From Pachyseris speciosa (Eukaryota; Cnidaria; Anthozoa; Scleractinia; Pachyseridae): DNA of 64,000 nucleotides. This document shows positions 54,627-64,000 of the stretch, one piece after another (position 1 is the stretch's first letter; each line of letters begins with the position of its first letter). The notes below the pieces were generated by a model. The model was not told where the DNA came from, did not search any database, and saw nothing but the letters and a program-made list of their open reading frames with translations. A program made the position numbers and the translations under genes. The stretch is from NCBI GenBank assembly GCA_016490735.1, contig JAEMWC010000218.1:125001-189000 (forward strand). The letters run 5' to 3'.

Positions 54627-55681
54627 TCTGGCGCGCTATTCGGTAACGTACACTTGCCGCTTATACATTGTGGGCGCCTGCTGGGGAGATCGAATCACCC
54701 CAGCGTTTTGGATTTGGTTCTGTTGAATCACTATGTAAAATTAAAAACGTACATTCTCTTAACCTTTTCTCGGAGTGGTTAATGAACGGCTGAATTTAGA
54801 GAAAAAAAAAGGATTTTCGGAAAAGTCGTCTTTCCGGCTACAATTTGCCGCCAAAAACAAAAGAACTGAGAAGGGAAAAGAGAAACAGAAACGCGAAAAT
54901 AAACAACTGGCCATCGATTGTATGATCGAAAGAGTCCGGGCTCAGGCGCCAGCTAGGCAGGCTAGATTACAGGTTGCTTTCAAGCATCTCAAAAGATTAC
55001 CCTGAGCCTAAAATTAAATAAAGCCGGGATTCTTTTCTGTTCTGATTAGATAGGCAACCAAATGGCAAACCCTTGGCCTAGTACATGATGCCAAGAAGTT
55101 ACACATAAAGTTTGTGGAGGGAGAGAAATCATAGGAAAGAAAAAATCTGCCCAAGGAAGGCGAAGAACAAATATAATGCACTAATGCCATTAAAGAAAAA
55201 AAATAAAATTCGGTCCTCGCAAGAACGGAAGGTAATGAAAAGGATTAACGCGGTATTTTATTTTATTTTATTTTATTTTATTACAGTTTTGTGCTCGATA
55301 AACCTATCGTTTCTGAGTTGTGGCGTTCTCATTGCTTTTGTTATTCTCTTAAGTCTTGTCTTCAGATTCTTGTGACAGTAATTTGGGGAGTTCGCACAAC
55401 CCATTGTAGCCGCGGAGTCATTAATATAACCTAATGGGCGATGTGGGTAAACTACAGCTCTCTCATGACTATTTCTTTACAACGCTAGTTCCCTAAAATC
55501 CATTATTTCAGTTTAAAACGACTGAACACAGAACATCGGTTGGGCTTACATGGCTTAACCTCGGTCAAACACAGCAAATAAAAAATGCATTAAAGGTATA
55601 ACACCTTTCAGTTTGAGAGTTAAAAGGTTGAGCTGCTAAATTGGTGTGTAGAGTTTACTAGATAATTTTACGATGTGCTTA
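54627..55681. other. Non-coding spacer with (TTTTA)n
   Basis: A TTTTA pentanucleotide run lies at 55256-55281. Open frames 54775-55005 and 55112-55375 are low-complexity Lys/Glu-rich and have no domain. Confidence 0.4.
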
Positions 55682-55942
55682 AAAAGGTTTTAGGAATCCT
55701 TCGGTGAATCGTTTTTCCTTAAGTCACACTCGTTCAAACAGAAAACGGAGACATACAGCACCGACCAGTGTCCACATACTTCGCTTCCAAGTCTTAAAGC
55801 TTTTTTATTAAATGGTAAAATGATTCGGTTAACTCTCAGAGTCAAGAAAACATTACCATCCTTTACAAGTGACTGTGGTGAATTAAACAGTACATGTATA
55901 CACAGGGCACCCAGACAATCTGTTTGTGTAACTCTTTCTTAT

Positions 55943-56185
55943 TTTATAGTAAATGTATGGGATTTACCGAGGCTGACTGTGCCTCTTATTAGGCCTCTTA
56001 TGAGGCGCAGTCGGTGGCGAAGTCAAAACCTGGCAAAATCGCTTAAATATCAGTACTGAGGCAAAAGGACGACAGTACACCACAGGTAAGGCAATTTAAC
56101 TTTTATTTAGCGTTGTTCGATACATATATTTATAGCGATTTGTCGAGCATGAATAATATGGTAAATCCCATACATTTACTATAAA
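55943..56185. repeat. Small MITE with 26 bp inverted ends, copy 2
   Basis: Same ends as 9691-9816, with about 120 extra bases inside (CCTCTTATTAGGCCTCTTAT... to ...CACCACAGGTAAGGC). Confidence 0.55.
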
Positions 56186-56736
56186 ACTAGTATGCCTATC
56201 AGCAGTGAATGCTGACGTGCAAGTATGGTGAAAGGTCGTGAAAGGGATAGATTGTGCAGCCTCCTTTCCAACAGTTGTAGCATGTTACGCAATGGTTTGA
56301 AATCTGTTTCCTTCTAGATATCACGAGGGCGCTGCTGCCCAGCAACTTTTAATTGCATGGGAAAGAGGTTGCCAGGGCTACAAATTTTTCTTTGATCAAG
56401 TTGCCAGTGCAAGGTCTAACTGCTCAAAAGTGGGTTCACTTGACTCTAAACAAAACCATTAATCCTGGTTTAATGTTAATCCTGCTTTGAGTAGCCGGAC
56501 CGAGAACTCGGTACAAGCAAAACACAGGTTAATTTTCAACAATATAATTTAGCACTGAACTAATTCTAGGTTTAGGCAGGAACGTATGACGAATCGACAA
56601 ATGTATCCGGGAGGTGTGATAGTTGCCAGTTTGTGTTCTGAAAAAGAAAGAAATTTGGCCAGAAATCCAACAAACTTGCATAAGCCGCCATTCATTTTTT
56701 TATGTCGCGATGTCTTGTAACAGTGCAGCTCAGAAA

Positions 56737-56884
56737 TACAGTAAAAACCCGCGTGTAAGAACCTAGAAAATTAAGAACCTCCTGGCAGAAATTTGCTACT
56801 TTAATACCCCAAAATATAAGAACCTGTTTAGCCAAACTCTAAAAAAGTAGGTTCTTACACGCGGGGGGGGGGGGGGGGGGGGGG
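56737..56884. repeat. Mariner-type MITE, right end replaced by poly-G
   Basis: CAGTAAAAACCCGCGTGTAAGAACC after a TA at 56737 pairs with GTAGGTTCTTACACGCGGG at 56847-56865. It resembles 29518-29948. The last bases of the right end are lost in a run of 22 G (56863-56884). Confidence 0.6.
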
Positions 56885-57236
56885 CTAAATAGGTACGTGC
56901 CGCGGAATAGGGTATGGTTTTCGAGGTTCTCGATCCTTCAATAGCGTATCATTTTTTACCATGTTGGCACAGTGTTCCCGGTGTGATCCTTAGAAAGGGT
57001 GCCACATAAGCGGAAAACAAATGATCTATTAAAGTTAAAGTATTAGCAAAGGTATTTTATAAAGATTGTGTTGACCCATTCAAGCTATTTTTAGTTTTTG
57101 TTTTCCCCTTGCATAAGGTGTCATTTTTCAGGTTTGGGCCTTAAATAGGGTATCAATTTTCGTTTGCTTCATCCTTAAATAGGGTCAGGGTTTACGACCC
57201 TTCGCGGCACACACCTATCCAAAATTTATGGGAGTA

Positions 57237-57252
57237 CCCCCCCCCCCCCCCC
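57237..57252. repeat. Poly-C tract
   Basis: 16 consecutive C. Low-complexity. Confidence 0.8.
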
Positions 57253-59683
57253 GGTCTCTTTGTCATGCATTCCCATAAATTCTCTATATGAAGCGTTGTT
57301 GGTCAAACAAAGGACAATGAATCTGGGAATGAAAAAGCGCCAGGTTTCAAAGCGAAGTTTGCATATTGTTAAAACGTCAATGAAAGCTATCATATTTCGA
57401 GTTTTTCGATCACTTCGCAAATTCACCGACAAACTCCCGTTTATTAACACTTACTTGATCTTTAGCTCGCGTCGGCAAGTCGTTTGCGAAATATTTACTG
57501 TCTGAAGCGTTCCGCGATCCAGTTGAATTAGATACAAATCGCTCATTCAAACGGTAAAATACTCTTTCTTTAACCAAAGGAGTGTTTATCAAAGTTTCTG
57601 TGCCGCGCCGCTCACGTTTAGTTATTTTTTTCTTCAAGGAAGAGTGCTGTGTTTCGGCACGCGTCACGCGTCGGCAGGCAATGTCGACCTACCGAATGTT
57701 TACATTTGAAAGAAATTAGGAAGCGTGCATTTTACAGTATTTTGTAACTGCTGGATTTTCAAGAGTCATGAAAAAGAATCATGAAATTTGCTCGCTTAAA
57801 CTCGTTCGACCTAAAATAACCCGGGTAAGTAACAACGAGTAGAGCCGAGAATTTTTTCTTAACCGAGGTATTCTTCTCACAGTGGGGAGAAGGAGAAATC
57901 ATTGATCTCGGCAAAGATAAGACGCAAAAAAAATTGTTCGACAAACCCCACTTTTAAGCGTTTAAGATCCCAAGATTGCATCCAAGATAAATAAAAGTTA
58001 AACGTTGATAAAAGGATAGTTTAATTCATGTGGGAGGAAAACTGGCAATTGAGCATTCGGAAATAACCCATATAATTGAGCCTTGTCACGTTTGCGCCAA
58101 GATCATGTCAACTTAAATTTGCATAAGTTAACATGACGAATAAGCGTTGCAAAAAACGCCGGGGTGAATCCGAAATAAACGTATCATTAACGACAAATTT
58201 CCATAAATAAAGGATTCAATTGATACGATTGAAGGAAAGGATAAGTAATATAGTATATTTCATTTCTCCTGCTCGGCTGTGAAGTAGGCTCTAGACTGGA
58301 TGAAACCAACAACATTCAACGCGGTTTTGCAAATCAAAACTTGTCTGTGTTAATTTCTTTCGTATAAAAGAAATCAGTTTGTGAATTAAATTTACTTTTG
58401 ATAGGACATGAAATAAGCAATCTTCTGCAGAATTGCTATTCCAAGAGGCTAACGGAGTAGTGAGAAAATTCCGAACAGAAGTGTAAATATTCGAGCCCAG
58501 GAGAAAGCACATCAGAAGAAATACGGAGTGCAAGGCATTGTGGTTGAATTTGTGGGAACAGCGCAAGGCATTGTGGTAGAAAGTTTGAGGCTTGATTCGC
58601 TTGCCAATTATATCTGCTGACTTCGCTCAGTCGCTTCAGGCTCCTTCGCTGCGTCAGCAATAACAAAGGGTGACAGATTGTCTGGGTTCCCTGTGCATGT
58701 ACGCTGAATTGAAAACTGTGGTTACCAAGATTGACCAAGGAGACTGGGGACAAGAGAGTGCAGCGTTTTAACCAACAAAACATACACGCTAACACACCAC
58801 TGTGAACAGTCACTGTTTCTGTCTCTGTGATCTGGGATAACTGAGCAAAACACAAAACATGACAATAAGCTTGAAAGTAGCGGACAACCCTGCAGAAATG
58901 TAACAAGCCAACAGGGCTGTCACTAATTTATCATGTACACGGAGATGTGCAAAAAGTAGGCGGAAAATCCAGCTGTTGTCATATTATCAATATTCTGTTT
59001 TTCTATGAAAGTGGCCGGGGATCTTGTCCAGAATTATCAGAATTGCCCGGGGGAAATCCCCGGCCCCCAGCCCCCGGCCCTTAATGACAACCCTGGGGCA
59101 ATCCACGAAAAACGATAACTGTGACATTTTGCTTTCAACTAAGAGAGAAGCTGCCCCACTTTTTCTCTGCTGACCATAGGCCATTTACGCCACGGCTTTG
59201 GTCGCAGCAGTATATATATATATATACAATATATAAGGGCAACCTCCAATGCATAAATTCTTTATCTGGATAATTTTCGATATTCTTTAATCATTGAAGA
59301 CCACATGTACAGTAATCACTATAGTTGGAGAGTAAAGGCTCTTGGATATTAACCCCAACCACTAACTCTGTTTACTCATTTTTTGAAAGACCACAATGTA
59401 CAGTAATCACTATTGTTAAATATGGAATAGCTGTAGTCAGGAGATGACATCGTTAAAAATAGTTAATCTTTGTCACTGACTTGTATAACTCTGTTTATTG
59501 ATTTTCTTTTTCAAGTTTTTATTTCCTCACTTCTTGTTTTCCAGTCTTATTAATAATCCTTTCGTTGATTTTCAACCACAAAATAATTACACTGAGTTTT
59601 CAGCGCTAGTTATTAAACCAAAATAAAAGTAAAATTTAGAATTATATATATTATGGTTTCCTTGCCGGAGAGGAATATGCTTT

Positions 59684-60402
59684 ATTAGTATATACTAAAA
59701 CAGTGGACAGCGTTGAAGGCGCGCTCTGGTTGGCTAGTCAAACTCCGAATATCCTTTGCTATTTACCTCCGAGCTACTCGCGAGTTTCGTGCTCCCTCGT
59801 GTGAACTTCGAAAAAAATGGCGTCCCACTTTGCATCCGTGACAAGCGAAGAAATCATCCAAATTAACTACGAAGTCCCTGAAAACACAAAGAAAGCGACT
59901 AACTTTGGTTTGTCCGTGTTTAAAGGTAATGGTTCATGTTTTTAACCCAGAATTTATCAATAAAAACCAACGAGAAAGGTTTTGTTTACAAATACAAATT
60001 AATCTTGCATAACCTCACTTGTTCACTTGAAAACCAAAGTTCAATGATATTTTTTACAGAATGGTTTCAAATACAGAGAGAGTTTGCAACTCCATTTGAA
60101 ATGTCACCACCAGAACTAAACAAAATTAATGTCTTCAGAAATTTTATCTGTCAGCAAGAAAACGGGCGGCTTGTTATTTCAATTCAGTCCTTAGCGCGCG
60201 GGAAAATATTTGCAATCGTTGCTGGAATATATGAATTAAAATCAGTTTTTTGTGGTGTATATTATCTCACTGTTTTAGTATATACTAAAACATCTTCTCA
60301 CCTCAGTGTCGGTGGCTAGCGGTGGATGTTTACCTCGTCGCTTCGCGGCTCGGTAAATATCCACCACTAGCCACCTCCACTTCGGTGAATAGTTGTTAAT
60401 TA
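59684..60402 (+). mobile_element. Insertion with KIAA1958/DUF3504-like exons, unique to copy 2
   Basis: Absent from copy 1 (empty site CTTTATTATCAGG near 11790), with ATTA repeated at 59684-59687 and 60399-60402. It begins GTATATACTAAAACAGTG, whose inverse copy CACTGTTTTAGTATATAC is at about 60270-60288, and then has a hairpin (60311-60334 with 60352-60375, GGTGGCTAGCGGTGGATGTT). Inside are two exon-like segments of a DUF3504-type protein. It looks like a non-autonomous element carrying the 5' part of a tyrosine-recombinase-related gene. Confidence 0.6.
59817..60250 (+). pseudogene. N-terminal exons of a DUF3504 (Crypton-derived-like) gene
   Basis: Exon 1, 59817-59925: MASHFASVTSEEIIQINYEV then ENTKKATNFGLSVFK, donor G|GTAATG. 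Exon 2 from 60060 (acceptor TTTTTACAG): EWFQIQREFATPFEMSPPEL and NVFRNFICQQENGR; the phases join. The pattern 'FASVSxEEI..NTKKAT..GLxVF..WFxxx..F..EMSPxELN..L..F' is the amino end of KIAA1958/ZMYM2-type DUF3504 proteins, related to Crypton tyrosine recombinases. The catalytic recombinase part is missing, so this is a remnant. Confidence 0.55.
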
Positions 60403-60594
60403 TCATGCCGTCACATGAGACCTGAGCCACGAACATGCAATCATCAAATAAATCATAATTAGTCACCACGAGAATCCGAAAAGATAAACAGATCACTGAA
60501 AAGAGAAACCACACAAACCACAGATACACCAAAGGTTGTTGAGTGTTGAAAACGCTAGCTGACTTCTTTGACTGCCAAAAACAGCAAATATGAC

Positions 60595-60914
60595 TGTTGC
60601 GATCCTTTCTGCATTTATGGAAATGATAAAAAAAAACTTTGAAAGAACTCAGTTGGCATTTACGACCTGGCGCGCGCGCAGTTACAGACTTTGTTTCATT
60701 TCTGTTGTTTCAATTTCAGGCGCGCGCGCTCATTGGTTAATTCAAATGATTTAAATTTTAATGGCGCAATTATGTTTTCTCGCGCGTACAAAATAAAGTG
60801 GATTTGGAATTTTTTCAGAGTCGAGTGGGTGTTGTATTTTTACTTCGGCATTTAAATGGGGTTTTCTAATCGATTTTACGGATTTTGAGAGCCGTCGGGA
60901 AAACCGTCAGAACA
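60595..60914 (+). repeat. 5' LTR of BEL copy 2
   Basis: 320 bp with TG...CA ends (TGTTGCGATCC to CGTCAGAACA). A possible promoter region lies before CGCAATTATGTTTTCTCGCG. It is the best full LTR of this family in the window and defines what is missing at 11977-12016. Confidence 0.8.
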
Positions 60915-60934
60915 TTTTGGTCCTTCGAGCCGGA
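60915..60934 (+). other. BEL primer-binding site
   Basis: TTTTGGTCCTTCGAGCCGGA follows the LTR directly; TGGTCCTTCGAGCCGG is the usual BEL/Pao priming sequence. Its counterpart in copy 1 is at 12017. Confidence 0.75.
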
Positions 60935-61054
60935 TTGTAGAGGTTATTTCGGGTCAGTTTTGCAAGATTTTGGGTTTGGAGAGACGAGTCGGCCGCCGGC
61001 GCTACGAAGTGAAAAAAACGCGATTTCTGTTTTTCTGGATGGAATAAAGACGAA

Positions 61055-61495
61055 ATGGACAACAAAGACAATCGAGACGGACAAGAAACGTACAAGGACG
61101 AAATTGGTCAATTACATACGGTAGTTGGAGTGTTGAAACGAGAGAAAAAGAATGCTAAGTCGAATTTAACTCGGATGCTAAATCGGTTAGCTGTATTGGT
61201 ATCAGATGAGAAGTATGATAGATGCAAGATAGTGGAGGTAATAGAACGCTTAGAGAGGTTGAGAGATGAAGTGATGAGAATTTTGGAAAAATTAGAAACA
61301 GTTTATTCCAAGTTACAAGATGAGGAGAATGAAAGGAAGACGAGCAAGGAAATGGAAGAATTTAGCAAGCAAGTAGACCAAGAGCTTCGTGAAGCTCGCG
61401 TCATCATGCTAGCACAAGTAAATAGTAGTATAAGTAGAGAGCGAAATTGTCGTTCTGAAGATAAGGAGAAAGCTCAGCGTACGTGTGAATCATAG
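61055..61495 (+). pseudogene. BEL gag N-terminal part, copy 2
   Basis: The same 146-residue coiled-coil product as 12167-12607, ending at the same TAG. The identity at protein level over the whole frame indicates a recent duplication. Confidence 0.65.
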
Positions 61496-62044
61496 CACTT
61501 CGATGAAGACAAACGAGAGGACAACCGAGTCCCAAGAGAAGAAAGAAGACCCATATGCATCGACTTACCAGAACGTTCGCATTCACAGACACCGACAAGA
61601 CATACAAGTAATCCATAAGTAGGGAATTTGTTTAACTCAAGCAACGCGGTGAACGGCCAACTACAACGGAAGATCCTTTTATTTGGCGGAAACAAGCTAG
61701 AATTTCCCAGGTGGCATGCTGCATTTTCAAGCTGTGTAGATTAGTCTTCTCTTTCCGCGCAGTTTAAGATGTTGAGGTTAGAAGGATGTCTGACTGGTAA
61801 GGTGGCAGAGACGGTCAAGGGACTGGGCTACTCTGAAGCGACATACGAGACGGCAAACGCTAGGCTGCAAAGGAAGTACGGACGAAGTCGGCGTCAAGTG
61901 CAAGGGCTTTTGGAAGAGCTAAAGAAGATGAAGATACTTTAAGAGGATGACGCTAAAGCGATAGGAAAAATTTGTGGATGCATTGGAAAGAGCTGTTATT
62001 AATCTGAAAGAGAATGGCGTCAATCAGACTTACAAGGCGGAACT

Positions 62045-62835
62045 TTGTACACTATCATGCTCGAGAAAATACCAGAGAAATTGCTGGGTCAGTACTACAG
62101 ATGGATAAAGGAAAATCAGGAGCTTGAGTTGCTCAAGAAGCTGAAAGACTGGATTGCAGAAGAAGCGGAATATCGGGTGCAGGCTTCCGAGATACGAAAC
62201 GGAATCGGATCCGACGAAAAGGCGAGAGAAAAAACGATGCCCTGGAAGCGAAGCGAAAACAGCGCTAAATCATTTGTCTCAAATCGGGGCGGCGTGGAAC
62301 CGAAGGTTCAGAATTGCAAACTCTGTGGTCACAGTCATCCTATTTGGCACTGCGACGTGTTTAAAGGAAGACCAGTAGAGAGAAGATGGGAGACAGCCAA
62401 GCGCCTGGAGCTCTGATATAGATGTCTGGGTAATGATTATCTAAGAAAGTCGTGTCCAAATTACCGAGAATGCAAAATCGACGGGTGCATCGATACTCAT
62501 CACCGTTTACTCCACGCAGACAGCTACCCCTCAAGAGGAAACGGATGTCATACGGAACAAGTCCTCTAACCCAAGTGTCGACCCACGAAACTATAACAGC
62601 CGTTCAAGAAAACGGAGAAGGACGTCAGGGTAACATCAGTGCAAATCAGAGCAATTTATCCCAAGAAAGTACAATTTCTCATATCACGGAGGGGGATGCA
62701 AGTATTCATACAGCCACAATGGAAACAGCAGCACAGACGCGCGAAAAGGTAGTAGTACTTCAGACGGTCCCATTTATACTGAAGAATGGGAGCAAAAGAC
62801 TGCTAGTGCACTGTTGTCTTGACGAAAGGAAGTGA
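62045..62835 (+). pseudogene. BEL gag zinc knuckle and protease start, copy 2
   Basis: CKLCGHSHPIWHCDVFKG precedes a TGA at 62414. The second frame (62452-62835) leads to LLVHCCLDE and then terminates because one extra A at about 62826 breaks the DxGSDTSY protease box, which continues in the next frame (62819-63121). Copy 1 keeps this box in one frame. Confidence 0.7.
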
Positions 62836-63539
62836 CACATCGTACATTAACGAAGATCTAGTAGAAGAACTGGGAGTAAAAGGCCGTAAGGAACCCATCA
62901 CCGTTAACGTCGCAAATGACCAGCAAGTAAAGTTTATGTCAATGACTTTTCAAGTCGGATTGGAGAGTGTCGATGGCAAAGTGAATCGAACCATTTCAGC
63001 GAAGACGTCTCAAAAGATCTGCGGAGGAATGATGCCCATTGAATTGGCTGGAAATAAAACACAAATGGTTCCATCTGAGAGACATACCTTTCCCGCAGCT
63101 TGCAAAAAGAGGAATGATTGATCCTTCTTGGAGCAGACAATCACGAATTGATGACCACGATAAAAGAAGTTCCAGGCAAAGTCAACGAACCGAGTCCAAG
63201 GCTCTGCCCACTGGGATGGACAGCGATCGGACGGATCGATAAAGAGGACGTAGGCGAGGAGAACTACACCGGACTTATCAGGACCTTCCGCGTTCAGCAG
63301 TCTGAAGAAACTTCGACCTTTCAGGACGCTGACGTAAACGCCACACTGTGACAATTCGGGGAGCTAGAGCACACTGGAATCCCACCTTCTAAGCAGCAGC
63401 TCACTGCAGATGAGCAAACAGCGTGGGAAAAGGTCCGCGAATCGAGAATCTTTAACGGGAAACGGTACCAAGTAGCAGTTCCATGGAAAGAAGAAAGACC
63501 ACTTATAGTCAGCAATAGACCCCTGCCTGAACGACGGCT

Positions 63540-64000
63540 ACAGCAAGTCGAACGCAAACTGGCTAAAGACGAAAAGATAGCAACTGCTTACCAACAAGTT
63601 ACTGACGAGTACGTTCAGAAGAACTACATTCGACGCATCCCACCCACTGACGAAAAGAGCGAATCTGAGTGGCTATTACCCCATTTTCCAGTGATTCGAC
63701 CAGAAAGGGCAACGAAGAAGGTCAGGATCGTGTTTGACGCCTCAGCCATGTACCAAGGAAGAAGTCTTAACACAGAGACTTTACCAGGTCCCAAGTTACA
63801 AAGTAACATCTTTGACATACTAGTGAGGTTCAGGAAGAAGTTAATAGCCCTTGCTTGTGACGTTAGTCAGATGTACCATCAGTTGGTACTACAGCCCATG
63901 GATGGGCCTTACCACAGATTCCTATGGCGAGATCTCGATTCAAGTAGACAGCCAGATTTGTATTTGGTGGGTGCTACTGTCCATTTTGCGCTCAGTACGT
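63540..64000 (+). pseudogene. BEL reverse transcriptase, copy 2 (partial)
   Basis: Where copy 1 has a TAA (about 14684) copy 2 reads LAKDEKIATAYQQV, and the catalytic aspartate of VRIVFDAS is retained. The frame runs through DVSQMYHQLVLQP to the window end with no YMDD reached. Confidence 0.75.

Larger units (their letters stand above)
56186..58680. other. Sequence unique to repeat B copy 2
   Basis: About 2.5 kb absent from copy 1, bounded by ...ACTATAAAAC and TCTGGGTTCC. It contains a damaged mariner-type MITE and poly-C/poly-G runs. Open frames (57226-57667, 58291-58566) have no recognisable domain, and no terminal repeats were found. Confidence 0.5.
55682..60594 (+). repeat. Repeat unit B, copy 2 (left flank of BEL copy 2)
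   Basis: Collinear with 9441-11976 in two shared blocks: 55682-56185 with 9441-9816, and 58680-60594 with 9845-11976. It differs by extra sequence at 56186-58680 and the element at 59688-60398, and lacks the LINE fragment. It ends with the same repeat A scrap at the BEL LTR. Confidence 0.65.
60595..64000 (+). mobile_element. BEL/Pao LTR retrotransposon, copy 2, cut by window end
   Basis: Complete 5' LTR, then primer-binding site, gag, protease and the first half of RT, almost identical to copy 1. It shares the gag stop (TAG 61493), the TAG after CVD (about 61742), the TAA after KMKIL (about 61939), the A-run shift (about 61967) and the TGA after RLEL (62414). Private lesions: one base lost near 62016 and one base inserted at about 62826. 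The integrase end and 3' LTR would be right of the window. Confidence 0.85.

Noticed and set aside
54775..55375. Lys/Glu-rich frames upstream of repeat B copy 2
   Set aside because: Low-complexity composition, no domain or exon signals.

Overview
The window is eukaryotic and most likely comes from an anthozoan cnidarian, probably a stony coral. Support: spliced genes with GT/AG junctions, an AT-rich background, a DED/NB-ARC/TPR receptor gene, a ZU5-ZU5-UPA-death domain gene, a G2E3-like HECT gene, and many cnidarian-type transposable elements. I cannot name the species from the sequence alone.

Layout, left to right. 1-628: 5' end of a minus-strand Gypsy-type element (gag start, primer-binding site, 197 bp LTR). 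1447-2170: broken minus-strand YqaJ-like nuclease plus PHD finger. 2942-7745: plus-strand G2E3-like HECT ubiquitin-ligase gene with several nonsense and frameshift lesions and no catalytic C-lobe; a foldback transposon with terminal arms made of tandem repeats (3712-4588) lies in one intron. 8069-22515: nested repeats, namely dispersed repeat A, repeat unit B, a 3' LINE fragment, a decayed BEL/Pao element and a decayed 5'-truncated Gypsy element. 22517-25436: minus-strand DED-NB-ARC pseudogene. 25683-35544: mostly non-coding, with several MITEs whose ends and target-site duplications are readable. 35545-47923: multi-exon minus-strand PIDD-like gene (acidic stretch, two ZU5 modules, UPA, death domain); its introns hold a SINE, a Penelope-like fragment split by a palindromic element, and MITEs. 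47983-49358: second copy of repeat A. 49989-54023: two-exon minus-strand DED-NB-ARC-TPR (NLR-like) gene. 55682-64000: second copy of repeat unit B followed by a second BEL/Pao copy that runs off the right edge.

Biology. The host genes point to death-fold and innate-immune signalling: one apparently functional NLR-like gene, one NLR-like pseudogene and one PIDD-like death-domain gene, all on the minus strand. The NLR and PIDD-like genes lie head to tail, which leaves open a fused transcript. Much of the remaining sequence is mobile DNA. The two B+BEL blocks (about 48.6 kb apart, same orientation) share flanks and inactivating lesions, so they look like copies of one already-broken nested block; later insertions unique to each copy give a relative order of events.
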